Assembly (NCBI GenBank): GCA_017550335.1
Contig: JAFZPM010000032.1
Coordinates: 186,001-250,000 of the forward strand
Direction: 5' to 3'
Length of the DNA stretch: 64,000 bases
Origin: Paludibacteraceae bacterium
GTDB lineage: Bacteria; Bacteroidota; Bacteroidia; Bacteroidales; Paludibacteraceae
Part shown: piece after piece, positions 25,760 to 33,435 of the stretch
How positions within the stretch are numbered: the stretch's first letter is position 1
Layout of the letters: each line of letters starts with the position of its first letter
Made by a program: the position numbers and the translations under genes
Notes under the pieces: generated by a model
What the model saw: the letters and a program-made list of their open reading frames with translations, nothing else
Database searches by the model: none
Told to the model about the DNA's origin: nothing

Positions 25760-27169
25760 ATGGAAATTTTAATGATTGTAGTGTTCCTGATCGGATACTC
25801 CAGTATCGCGATGGAACATCCGCTAAAGGTTAACAAGGCGGCATCGGCACTGCTATTATGCGCCATTCTCTGGACCATCTACGTGCTAAACGCAGAACCC
25901 ATCCTACTGGCAAGTTCAGAATTCATCGAGCATTTCAACCTAAGCAGTCTAGGAGACGCGGTGGCATCATTGCCAGACCTCCACGAGAAGGTCATCAAAT
26001 ACGTGACCGAAGTACAAATCATTGAAGGACTCGGAGATGTGGCCTCCACATTGTTCTTCCTCATGGGTGCGATGACCATCGTCGAGCTTATCGACGCGCA
26101 CAGAGGATTTTCCATCATCACAGACAGGATCACCACGCAGGACAAGAAGAAACTCTTGTGGATGCTTTCCTTCATCACCTTCTTCATGTCAGCCGTATTG
26201 GACAACCTCACGACCACCATCGTGATGGTCATGTTGCTCCGCAAACTCGTCGCGGACAAGTCAGAGAGGTGGAGATTCGCCTGCCTGATCGTCATCGCCG
26301 CCAACGCAGGTGGAGCCTTCTCCCCTATCGGTGACGTGACCACCATCATGCTCTGGGTGAAGGGCAACATCACCACCGCAGGCGTGATCCCGAACCTGTT
26401 CATTCCTTCCTTATTCGCCATGATCGTTCCATTGATGATAGAGACCATCACCATCAAGGGAGATGTCGTGGCTCCTAAAAATGCCAACAACAGCGCCAAC
26501 ACGGCGGACATCATCACCGATAAGGAAAGAAAGACGATATTCATCCTCGGAATCGGAGCCTTGGTCTTCGTGCCAATCTTCAAGACCATCACACACCTTC
26601 CTCCATTCATCGGCGTATTGTTCGGCTTAGGTGTGCTCTGGGTATACACGGAATTGCTCTACCACAATAAGAAACAGGTGCCAGAGAACGCGAAGGCTAG
26701 GATCTCCGTGGTATTGAAGAAAGTGGACTTCACCACTATCCTCTTCTTCCTCGGCATCCTGATGGCGGTAAACGCCCTGCAATGTGCCGGAATCCTCGCC
26801 GAATTGGCGGACTTCCTCGACAAGACGGTAGGCAATCCATACCTCATCGACATCATCATCGGTGTGCTCTCCTCCATCGTGGACAATGTGCCATTGGTGG
26901 CAGGTTGCATGGGTATGTATGACATCGCCGCAACAGGTGTATTCGCCACGGACGGTGTGTTCTGGATGTTCTTGGCTTACTGCGCAGGCGTCGGCGGTTC
27001 CATCCTGATCATCGGTTCAGCGGCCGGTGTCGTTGTCATGGGTCTCGAGAAGGTGGACTTCGGATGGTACCTGAAGAACATCTCGCTCCTCGCCCTCATC
27101 GGATACCTCTCCGGAGCAGGATTCTTCATCCTACAAGAAGAGGTGATCCGTCCTCTGTTCGGACTATAA
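25760..27169 (+). CDS. nhaD: Na+/H+ antiporter NhaD
   Basis: The 469-residue product is a polytopic membrane protein of the ion-transporter superfamily: about 11-12 hydrophobic segments, with the family's conserved stretches GDVASTLFFLMGAMTIVELI, FFMSAVLDNLTTTIVMV, NAGGAFSPIGDVTTIMLW, SSIVDNVPLVAGCMGMY and GGSILIIGSAAGVV. The DNLTTT, SPIGDVTT and DNVPL motifs with Asp/Asn/Thr are the ion-binding signature. NhaD exchanges Na+ or Li+ for H+ and helps salt and alkaline tolerance. It is followed by a strong terminator and appears to be a single-gene unit. No clear promoter was found in 25623-25759. Confidence 0.93.
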   Translation: MEILMIVVFLIGYSSIAMEHPLKVNKAASALLLCAILWTIYVLNAEPILLASSEFIEHFNLSSLGDAVASLPDLHEKVIKYVTEVQIIEGLGDVASTLFFLMGAMTIVELIDAHRGFSIITDRITTQDKKKLLWMLSFITFFMSAVLDNLTTTIVMVMLLRKLVADKSERWRFACLIVIAANAGGAFSPIGDVTTIMLWVKGNITTAGVIPNLFIPSLFAMIVPLMIETITIKGDVVAPKNANNSANTADIITDKERKTIFILGIGALVFVPIFKTITHLPPFIGVLFGLGVLWVYTELLYHNKKQVPENAKARISVVLKKVDFTTILFFLGILMAVNALQCAGILAELADFLDKTVGNPYLIDIIIGVLSSIVDNVPLVAGCMGMYDIAATGVFATDGVFWMFLAYCAGVGGSILIIGSAAGVVVMGLEKVDFGWYLKNISLLALIGYLSGAGFFILQEEVIRPLFGL

Positions 27170-27186
27170 CGAAACACGAAACGATA

Positions 27187-27230
27187 AAAAATGGGATATC
27201 CATGGATTTCATGGGTATCCCATTTTTTTT
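27187..27230 (+). terminator. Terminator of nhaD
   Basis: Long stem AATGGGATATCCATG / CATGGGTATCCCATT followed by eight T, shortly after the stop. Confidence 0.9.
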
Positions 27231-27364
27231 GTATATACGCAATGAACGGGTAAACCGACGGGCAAAACATCAATGATTTATATCATCATACGGAGACGCA
27301 ATATCTTGCGTCCCTACGATGATCAAACAGACATACGATGATGCATTACGGACGATCGGGGGAA

Positions 27365-29482
27365 TCACAGGACCATGGATAATTGTATCCTTTTCCGCTC
27401 CAAATCCACATTGATGACCTTCACCTCCACATGTTGGTGCAGGGAGACCACATCGGCAGGGTTGCTGACGAAACGATCCGCCATCTGGGAGATATGCACC
27501 AAACCATTCTCCTTCACCCCTATGTCGACAAATGCGCCGAAATTGGTGACGTTGGTGACGATACCTGGATAGACCTGTCCCTCCTTCACATCCTCGATCA
27601 CGTGGATGGTTGGGTCGAACTCGAACACCTTGATGCCCTTGCGGCGGTCCAAGCCCGGCTTGTCGAGTTCCTCCATGATATCGTTCAAGGTAGGTAGGCC
27701 CACCTTATCGCTCACATAATCGTTCAGGTTCAGTTTCTTCTTCAGCTCCTTGTTTTGAATGAGTTCAGAGACGGAGCATTTCAGCGACTTCGCCATCTTC
27801 TCCACGATACCATAGCTCTCCGGGTGCACCGCCGTGTTGTCCAACGGATTTTCCGCGTCAGGGATACGTAGGAAGCCCGCACACTGCTCGAAAGCCTTGG
27901 CGCCTAAGCGTGGCACATCCAGCAACTGTTTACGGGAAGAGAAGGCTCCGTTGGCGGCACGGTAATCCACGATGTTCTGCGCCAATTGCGGACCAAGTCC
28001 TGAGATATAGTTCAGCAGATGCTTGCTCGCCGTGTTCAGGTTCACCCCCACAAGGTTCACGCTATTCTCCACCGTCTGGTCCAGGGAACGTTTCAGCTTC
28101 GTCTGATCCACATCGTGCTGGTACTGTCCCACACCGATAGACTTGGCGTCAATCTTCACCAGTTCCGCCAAAGGATCCATCAGACGACGGCCGATGGAGA
28201 CCGCCCCACGCACCGTCACGTCGTAGTTCGGGAACTCCTCCCTAGCCACCGCCGAAGCGGAGTAGATGGAGGCACCGCTCTCGCTCACCACGAAGACCTG
28301 CACCTTACGGTCGAACCGTATGCTCTGGATGAACTGCTCCGTCTCACGGCCAGCCGTACCATTACCGATGGAGATCGCCTCTATCTTGTACGCCTCCACC
28401 AGCTTCGCTATCTTAGTCATCGCCTGCGCCCGCTCGTTCTGCGGCGGGTGCGGGTAAATCGTCTCATTGTGCAACAGATTGCCTTGCGCATCCAAGCAGA
28501 CCACCTTGCAACCCGTGCGGTAGCCAGGGTCGATCGCCAGCACTCGCTTCTCACCCAACGGAGGGGAGAGCAACAGTTGGCGCAGGTTCTCCGAAAAGAC
28601 CTTGATCGCCTCGTCGTCCGCCTTCTCCTTCATCGTAGCGGAGAACTCCGTCTCGATGGAAGGCTTGATCAACCGTTTATAGGCGTCAGCCACAGCCGCC
28701 TGCACCTGACGGGAAGCCTCGGTCACCCCTTTGACGAAGAGGGGATTCAGACGCTCCAAAGCCGCATCCTGGTCGGGAGAGACATCCACACGGAGGAAAC
28801 CCTCCGCCTCGCCGCGGCGCATCGCCAGCAGGCGGTGGGAGGAACAACGGCGGGCCGGCTCCTTCATGTCGAAGTAGTCACGGTACTTCTCCGCCTCCTT
28901 CTCCTTACCCTTCACCACCTTCGATTGGATGACCGCCTCATGGGCGAAGAGCCTACGGATGCGCCCCCTGGCGTTCTCCTGCTCGCTCACCCACTCCGCG
29001 ATGATGTCGCGCGCCCCCTGCAAGGCCTCGTCCACATCCTTCACATCCCCCTTCACGAAAGGGAGAGCCTTCCCTTCCACATCGTTATTCACTTGACACA
29101 TGAGGATCTTCGCCAAAGGCTCCAGGCCCTTGCTCTTCGCCACCTCGGCGCGTGTGCGTCGTTTCGGCTTATAGGGGAGGTAGATATCCTCGACCTCCGT
29201 CAAGGCCACGCACGCCTCGATACGCTTCTTCAGCTCAGGCGTGAGCTTTCCCTGCTCCTCGATGCTCTTCAGGACACTAGCCTTGCGTTTCTCCAACTCG
29301 ACAAGCTTCTCGTACTGTATCTGTATCTCCTGGATGTCCACTTCGGTAAGACCGCCCGTCATCTCCTTACGGTAACGGCTGATGAACGGGATGGTCGCCC
29401 CGTCCGATAAAAGTTTCAAAGTATTCGCCACCTGTTTCTGCTGGATGTTCAGCGTTTGGGCGATTATAGAGTCAAACTGCAT
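27365..29482 (-). CDS. tex: Tex-family RNA-binding transcription accessory protein
   Basis: The 705-residue product shows the Tex layout: N-terminal helical domain (GATIPFISRYRKEMTGGL and VEDIYLPYKPKRRTRAEVA), a YqgF/RuvX-like nuclease-fold domain with LAIDPGYRTGCKV near residues 322-334, a helix-hairpin-helix segment (NLVGVNLNTASKHLLNYISG) and a C-terminal S1 domain (about 630-705: GQVYPGIVTNVTNFGAFVDI, GLVHISQMADRFV). Tex binds nucleic acids and affects transcription and ribosome-related processes; its exact role is unsettled. A separate -7 box is present at 29509-29502, so tex likely has its own promoter, independent of the small transcript upstream. Confidence 0.95.
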   Translation of the reverse strand: MQFDSIIAQTLNIQQKQVANTLKLLSDGATIPFISRYRKEMTGGLTEVDIQEIQIQYEKLVELEKRKASVLKSIEEQGKLTPELKKRIEACVALTEVEDIYLPYKPKRRTRAEVAKSKGLEPLAKILMCQVNNDVEGKALPFVKGDVKDVDEALQGARDIIAEWVSEQENARGRIRRLFAHEAVIQSKVVKGKEKEAEKYRDYFDMKEPARRCSSHRLLAMRRGEAEGFLRVDVSPDQDAALERLNPLFVKGVTEASRQVQAAVADAYKRLIKPSIETEFSATMKEKADDEAIKVFSENLRQLLLSPPLGEKRVLAIDPGYRTGCKVVCLDAQGNLLHNETIYPHPPQNERAQAMTKIAKLVEAYKIEAISIGNGTAGRETEQFIQSIRFDRKVQVFVVSESGASIYSASAVAREEFPNYDVTVRGAVSIGRRLMDPLAELVKIDAKSIGVGQYQHDVDQTKLKRSLDQTVENSVNLVGVNLNTASKHLLNYISGLGPQLAQNIVDYRAANGAFSSRKQLLDVPRLGAKAFEQCAGFLRIPDAENPLDNTAVHPESYGIVEKMAKSLKCSVSELIQNKELKKKLNLNDYVSDKVGLPTLNDIMEELDKPGLDRRKGIKVFEFDPTIHVIEDVKEGQVYPGIVTNVTNFGAFVDIGVKENGLVHISQMADRFVSNPADVVSLHQHVEVKVINVDLERKRIQLSMVL

Positions 29483-29501
29483 AAAAAGATATTTTGTATA
29501 A

Positions 29502-29509
29502 CAAATGTA
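29502..29509 (-). promoter_or_regulatory. -7 box for tex
   Basis: TACATTTG on the minus strand 19 bases before the tex ATG. No TTTG/TTG at the right spacing, so moderate confidence. Confidence 0.5.
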
Positions 29510-29541
29510 GTAAAATTATAGCGAAACGGCCATCGTGCCTG

Positions 29542-29579
29542 AAAAAAAACAGAGGAGACGAATCATCGCCCCCTCTGTT
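29542..29579 (-). terminator. Strong terminator between the small transcript and tex
   Basis: On the minus strand a 14-bp stem (AACAGAGGGGGCGA / UCGUCUCCUCUGUU, two G-U pairs) closes a UGAU tetraloop and is followed by six U. On the plus strand the two wobbles become A-C mismatches, so it is built for the minus strand. It lies 59 bases upstream of the tex ATG with no other gene before it. Confidence 0.88.
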
Positions 29580-29667
29580 ATTATAACCCAAAATACTGCA
29601 ATCAAAAAGTAAGGTTCTTTTCGTAAGGTAAAGTTACATGGTTTTCTAAAAGTATTAATATCATTGA
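29542..29667 (-). ncRNA. Candidate small RNA (or attenuated tex leader)
   Basis: A transcript starting about 7 bases after the TAACTTTG box (29681-29674) and ending at the strong terminator would be about 125 nt. Its only long open frame (starting near 29661) reads straight through the terminator and looks non-coding. Because tex seems to have its own -7 box downstream, an independent sRNA is favoured, with leader attenuation of tex as the alternative. Both are inferences from DNA signals alone. Confidence 0.5.
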
Positions 29668-29673
29668 ACATCA

Positions 29674-29681
29674 CAAAGTTA
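29674..29681 (-). promoter_or_regulatory. -7 box of the small transcript
   Basis: TAACTTTG on the minus strand. There is no TTTG/TTG at the normal 19-20 bp distance; instead the four phased repeats at 29701-29784 start just upstream, as in an activator-dependent promoter. Confidence 0.55.
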
Positions 29682-29700
29682 ACGTGACGGCCAAGCAAAG

Positions 29701-29784
29701 GCATGGACAAAAGAATCAAATGGATGGAAAATAGAACCAAAAGGATGGACGATTTTGACATGGGGATGGACAATTTCGTCAAAA
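29701..29784 (-). repeat. Four direct repeats with exact 21-bp period (putative activator sites)
   Basis: On the minus strand the core TCCATCC (TCCATGC in the copy nearest the promoter) recurs with plus-strand starts 29701, 29722, 29743 and 29764, exactly 21 bp apart, i.e. two helical turns. Flanks are also shared: consensus ATTnTCCATCCnTTTGnTTC. The nearest copy is centred about 37 bases upstream of the predicted transcript start. Direct repeats with 21-bp spacing are known for LytTR-type response regulators. Confidence 0.75.
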
Positions 29785-29820
29785 ACAAGGGGGCGTCCCC
29801 TTTTTAAGGAGACGCCCCCA
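29785..29820 (-). terminator. Terminator of the DUF6515-like gene
   Basis: Perfect 9-bp stem GGGGGCGTC / GACGCCCCC, followed on the minus strand by TTGTTTTTG, 27 bases after the stop. Confidence 0.8.
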
Positions 29821-29846
29821 GTCATATGCCTACTTAAAGAGTCTGA

Positions 29847-31127
29847 TCATTTATAAGGCTCATCCACAATCATGTAACCTCCCGTCACAGGTTGGAACCA
29901 TGTATCGGCGCCAAACCAATAGAGGCGATTGTTGATGACGACGCGCTTGCTGCCCGCTGGCAACGTGGTGACGATGTTAGCGTCAGGAAGAACCACATCA
30001 TCTTCTGGGCTACCAACGATGACATAGCCCTGTGCGGAAGGCAAGAACCAAGTCTCGTTGTAGTTGTAGTAGGTGACCCCATTGATGGCTACTGCCGTCG
30101 CACCCACAGGGAGAACCTGTACATACACCTCACTTGCGGCAGCCACTGGTCTTTCGACTATAACGTAACCTCCCACTCTCTTGGAGAACCAAACGCCATT
30201 GCCATACCAATAATCAACGCCACCCAGGTTAACGGTCACACAAGCGAACGGCAGAGCTGTCAGTACCATATTCACCGGACGGTGAACCAACTCGAACCCG
30301 AAGGTTGGATGCTGACGATAGAAGTGTCCGTTGTGGACATAGAACCTAACTCCGTGGGAGTCTACGAAATGGTGAGCATGCGGGTGCATGGCCGGACGAT
30401 ACGGTCTGCCGTTGTGGTACACGATCGGAGAATGTCCGTGAGGAACGACAACCGGATGAGGGTGATGCATAGTTCTCGGACGAACTGCCGCACGAGGAGC
30501 AGGACCATGGTGGTGAGGCGCAGGAGCCGGACCTCTATGTGCGGCTGGAGCTGGCGTGTGGCGCGGTGCTGGAGCCGGACCTCTATGTGCGGCTGGAGCT
30601 GGCGTGTGGCGTGGTGCCGGTGCCGGTGCCGGATTCCTATGAGCAGCAGCTGGAGCTGGCGTATGGTGCGGTGCCGGATTAGCTGGCCTAGCGGCCGGAG
30701 CTGGCGTGTGGCGCGGTGCCGAATTAGCTGGTCTTGCGGCCGGAGCTGACGAATGGCGCGGTGCAGGGCTAGCTGGTCTTGCAGCCGGTGACTGCGAAGG
30801 ACGTTGCTGTGGAGAAGCCTGCGGACGAGGGCTCGATGCCGGAGCACCCATCTGATGACGCGAACCACCATTTCCGGAACGCTGAGCGTAATCACGCTGG
30901 TGCGATCCTTGGCTAGGCGCCGATGACGCATGCCTGTTGTTAAAAGAAGCTTGGTTATTTTGTCTATGCGATGGTGCGTTATTAAAGTTGTTATTACTGC
31001 GAGAACCATTTCTCATTTCCATTCTTTGTTGTCCGCCCTGACGACCACCATGTCTTTGGGCGGTTGCTGAGGTGCAAACCATTACCAAACCTGTAATGAG
31101 AATTGCGATAATCTTATTTGTTTTCAT
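29847..31127 (-). CDS. Secreted Pro/Ala/His-rich repeat protein with DUF6515-like C-terminus
   Basis: The 426-residue product has a signal peptide (MKTNKIIAILITGLVMVCTSATAQ), then a Gly/Arg/Gln/Asn-rich stretch (to about 95), a low-complexity region of tandem PAPAARPAN / HRGPAPAPRHT units (about 100-215), a His-rich bridge (HHPHPVVVPHGHS, HAHHFVDSHG) and a C-terminal domain (about 250-426) with three repeats of the type YWYGNGVWFSKRVGGYVIV, each following a 'G..xV.inG..YY' strand pair. That C-terminal pattern fits the DUF6515 family. The basic, His-rich linker may bind metal or polyanions, but no function is known. The gene has its own promoter and terminator. Confidence 0.8.
   Translation of the reverse strand: MKTNKIIAILITGLVMVCTSATAQRHGGRQGGQQRMEMRNGSRSNNNFNNAPSHRQNNQASFNNRHASSAPSQGSHQRDYAQRSGNGGSRHQMGAPASSPRPQASPQQRPSQSPAARPASPAPRHSSAPAARPANSAPRHTPAPAARPANPAPHHTPAPAAAHRNPAPAPAPRHTPAPAAHRGPAPAPRHTPAPAAHRGPAPAPHHHGPAPRAAVRPRTMHHPHPVVVPHGHSPIVYHNGRPYRPAMHPHAHHFVDSHGVRFYVHNGHFYRQHPTFGFELVHRPVNMVLTALPFACVTVNLGGVDYWYGNGVWFSKRVGGYVIVERPVAAASEVYVQVLPVGATAVAINGVTYYNYNETWFLPSAQGYVIVGSPEDDVVLPDANIVTTLPAGSKRVVINNRLYWFGADTWFQPVTGGYMIVDEPYK
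30500..30790 (-). repeat. 48-bp-type repeats encoding Pro/Ala/His units
   Basis: Inside the DUF6515-like gene, near-identical 48-bp units (for example starting 30524 and 30572 on the plus strand) encode 16-residue HRGPAPAPRHTPAPAA-type repeats, with related shorter units around them. Copy number is likely to vary between strains. Confidence 0.7.
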
Positions 31128-31166
31128 GACCGTAAAATTTAGAACGTTTTACATTTTGTTTCCTAT

Positions 31167-31197
31167 CAAAAATAGTACAAACACCATGCCAAAACAA
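31167..31197 (-). promoter_or_regulatory. Promoter of the DUF6515-like gene
   Basis: Minus strand TTG (31197-31195), 20-bp spacer, TATTTTTG (31174-31167), about 40 bases before the start. Confidence 0.8.
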
Positions 31198-31279
31198 GCC
31201 GATTTTATTGATTATCACTTATTTACGGACTAATCGGCATATACAATCGATGAAACAGACGTTTCGTTCGACGAAGCCC

Positions 31280-32068
31280 TTAATTACACAGCGTGTAGAG
31301 GTCTTTTCTAGGGTTAATAATCATCAAAGGGACAACCGATTTCTTTATAACTTTCAATTCCTTCGGACCGAAGAGGATGTCGTCCATGCCATAATCCCGC
31401 GACGCGGAGATCATCAAAAGGCTCGCTTCCAACTCCATCACACGGTCCACCGCCTCCAATTCTATCTTGAAACTGTTCTTCGTCGCCTCCACATTTTCGT
31501 ACTCCACACCCCCCTTGTCCATCAGTCCCATGATCGCCTCCGCGTTCTGTTGCGCCCTTGTGCCGTAATCGTTAGCCACCATCAACATGATGTGGGAGCA
31601 GAAGTGCATCCCCATGCCACGGCAGAACACACCCTTCTCTCGTTCTTCCACCAGAAAGCCTATCGGCACGAGCACACGGTCGAAAGAGATCTGCTGACCC
31701 GGTTTCACGAAATAGTAAGGGATCCGCAACTCACGGCAAAGCTTCAATTGGTTGAGCGGCTTGTTATATGGCGGCACATCAGAAACCTCGAAGATCAGGA
31801 TGGCAGCCTCCACGAACTCCATGAAATCCGTGAAGTCATCATCCAGCACGAAATAATTGACAGGAAAACCAATCCGATACCTCCACGTCTCGAACGCGGA
31901 CTCATAAGAAGAGGCAGACTCATTCCTACCCAACACGCCCAACAAACATATCTGCTTATCGTGGGCATCCGCCAACTTCTTAGCCAACTCCAACGCCGTC
32001 TCCGGGAAATAGGATGGATGGGCGGCCACATATATCTGCTCCTTTGGCAATTCTTCGACTTTCAACAT
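31280..32068 (-). CDS. Universal-stress-protein-like (USP fold) protein
   Basis: The 262-residue product looks like two tandem USP-type alpha/beta halves: QIYVAAHPSYFPETALELAKKLADAHDKQICLLGV (residues about 10-45) and FDRVLVPIGFLVEEREKG (about 125-142) each begin with the strand-helix seen in USP domains, and the second half ends with SLLMISASRDYGMDDI and SVVPLMIINPRKD, as USPs end 'S.PVLVV'. The ATP-binding G-2x-G-9x-G-S/T motif is not clear, so nucleotide binding is doubtful. A TATTTTTG box lies at 32098-32091 on the minus strand, 23 bases before the start. Function unknown. Confidence 0.7.
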   Translation of the reverse strand: MLKVEELPKEQIYVAAHPSYFPETALELAKKLADAHDKQICLLGVLGRNESASSYESAFETWRYRIGFPVNYFVLDDDFTDFMEFVEAAILIFEVSDVPPYNKPLNQLKLCRELRIPYYFVKPGQQISFDRVLVPIGFLVEEREKGVFCRGMGMHFCSHIMLMVANDYGTRAQQNAEAIMGLMDKGGVEYENVEATKNSFKIELEAVDRVMELEASLLMISASRDYGMDDILFGPKELKVIKKSVVPLMIINPRKDLYTLCN

Positions 32069-32154
32069 ATCATATTCCTTTTCGTATATGCAAAAATAGG
32101 ATTAAGAGTTAAGAATTAAAAATTAAAAAGGGAAGAAACGTCATGGCGGGAACA

Positions 32155-32222
32155 TTTTGGCATTTACTATTTACCGATTTCCGATTTACAATTTGCCATT
32201 TATTATTTACGATTCACTATTC
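32155..32222 (+). repeat. ATTTACN heptanucleotide tract
   Basis: AT-rich tract of diverged 7-base ATTTACN units (ATTTACT, ATTTACC, ATTTCCG, ATTTACA, ATTTGCC...), between the USP-like and OmpH-like genes. Related to the tracts near 6.4-7.0 kb. Confidence 0.6.
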
Positions 32223-32307
32223 GGAGATGCAGGTCCACACTTTCTTCCACAAAAAAAGGAGGAAACCGCAAGACTTCCTCCCTTCCGCAAAGATATTTAA
32301 ACAAAAA

Positions 32308-32943
32308 TTATTTGGTCTTTTGTTGTGCAGCGTAGCGCAGATTCAGCTGCTCCACCACTTCATGCGTGATGTTCAACGCCTCGTCGGCGAACAAGACGTT
32401 ATCCGAATTCGCATTGCTCAAAATAAGTTTGAAGCGTTTGTCCGCATTGTAAACCTTGAAGAAAGCGGCCACCGTGTCGCGCAGTTGGACGTTCATCTTC
32501 TGCTGCTCATCCATCAGTTCCTTCGCCAGTTTCTTCTCCAGCAACTGGAGTTCCTGATCTTGCTTGAGCAAATTATTCTGTTCGCTCTGCAACGTAGCCT
32601 CCGTCAGGAATCCGCCAGCCTGATACTTCTTTTGGAACGCCTCATAATCCTTCTGGAACTTCATCTGAGCGTTCGTCAGCTCCTTGCGGGACTTCTCCTG
32701 TCTCTTCAGCAGAACCTCGTTCAGCTCCTTAGCGAAATCGTACTCGAGCAAAAGGGAATCCACATCCACATATGCAACCGGGAACACTGAAGAAGGCTCA
32801 ACAGAAGCACTATCGACAACGTTTCCTGCCTCCACCGAAGAGGAATCGCCAGACTCCTGGGAAGATTGGTTGCCCTTACAACCATAAAAAGACAAAATGG
32901 CGAATGCAATAACCGCCACACATAATGAGTTAAAATACTTCAT
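32308..32943 (-). CDS. OmpH/Skp-family periplasmic chaperone-like lipoprotein
   Basis: The 211-residue product has a lipoprotein signal (MKYFNSLCVAVIAFAILSFYGC, Cys at 22), a Ser/Glu linker, and from about residue 55 the Skp pattern: VAYVDVDSLLLEYDFAKELNE, a long helical coiled-coil region rich in Lys, Gln and Glu (about 75-150) and a C-terminal FKLILSNANSDNVLFADEALNITHEV. Skp proteins hold unfolded outer-membrane proteins in the periplasm. The anchor is unusual for classic soluble Skp but common in Bacteroidota paralogues. It starts 15 bases after the small membrane protein gene, so the two form an operon. Confidence 0.88.
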   Translation of the reverse strand: MKYFNSLCVAVIAFAILSFYGCKGNQSSQESGDSSSVEAGNVVDSASVEPSSVFPVAYVDVDSLLLEYDFAKELNEVLLKRQEKSRKELTNAQMKFQKDYEAFQKKYQAGGFLTEATLQSEQNNLLKQDQELQLLEKKLAKELMDEQQKMNVQLRDTVAAFFKVYNADKRFKLILSNANSDNVLFADEALNITHEVVEQLNLRYAAQQKTK

Positions 32944-32958
32944 ATCTTAATTTTATAA

Positions 32959-33219
32959 TTACCTTTCGTTTTCATCCGCGGCATCCTCAACCTCCTCAGG
33001 TTTAGTCTTCATCGTAGACGCAGCGTCACGACGCGCCAAAGCGTCCTGTGTCTGCACACAATAAATGCCTTTCTTAGCCAATGCCTTGTTCCCTCCAACA
33101 TGCATTTCCGGGAATTTCCTCCTCTTCGAGAAAAAAGTCTGAACGCCCAACAAGAGAAGCGACAAACCGACGACCGCCAACGTGGCGAGCACTAGGATTC
33201 CGAAACCTTTCATAGACAT
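32959..33219 (-). CDS. Small single-span membrane protein
   Basis: An 86-residue product with one hydrophobic segment near the N-terminus (residues about 6-28, GILVLATLAVVGLSLLLLGVQ), a basic stop (SKRRKF) and then a hydrophilic tail with PEMHVGGNKALAKKGIYCVQTQD and an acidic end. From memory, similar short proteins with the same 'FPExHVGxNkaLxkkGI.CxqsqD' segment are found in other Bacteroidales, where function is unknown. It is the first gene of the two-gene operon with the OmpH-like lipoprotein and has its own good promoter. Confidence 0.8.
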   Translation of the reverse strand: MSMKGFGILVLATLAVVGLSLLLLGVQTFFSKRRKFPEMHVGGNKALAKKGIYCVQTQDALARRDAASTMKTKPEEVEDAADENER

Positions 33220-33274
33220 GTTTTACTACAGAACCAATTTACATACACTAAAGCCTCTTCAAGCTTTTGCACCG

Positions 33275-33304
33275 CAAAGATAAAACCTATCGAAAATTTC
33301 ACAA
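33275..33304 (-). promoter_or_regulatory. Promoter of the small membrane protein / OmpH-like operon
   Basis: Minus strand TTG (33304-33302), 19-bp spacer, TATCTTTG (33282-33275), 55 bases before the start at 33219. Confidence 0.82.
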
Positions 33305-33377
33305 CCACTTCAAAGGAAAAATCAATGTTTGAGAGCCCTATTTTATATATTTTTAAGAGAACAGGCGGGAAAACACG

Positions 33378-33410
33378 AAAAAGGCGAACGTCCCCGAAGA
33401 GACGCTCGCC
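33378..33410 (-). terminator. Terminator of the AICAR transformylase gene
   Basis: Minus strand 12-bp stem GGCGAGCGTCTC / GGGACGTTCGCC with a TTCG tetraloop, followed by TTTTTCG, 25 bases after the stop. Confidence 0.9.
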
Positions 33411-33435
33411 GACAAACGTTCATGAAAAAACAAAA

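Noticed and set aside
29516..29788. 90-residue minus-strand ORF between tex and the DUF6515-like gene
   Set aside because: It runs across a strong terminator and across the 21-bp repeats and promoter, which are better explained as regulatory DNA and a small RNA.
30362..31009. 215-residue alternative frame in the DUF6515-like gene
   Set aside because: Shadow of the repeat-rich frame; no signal peptide and no family pattern.
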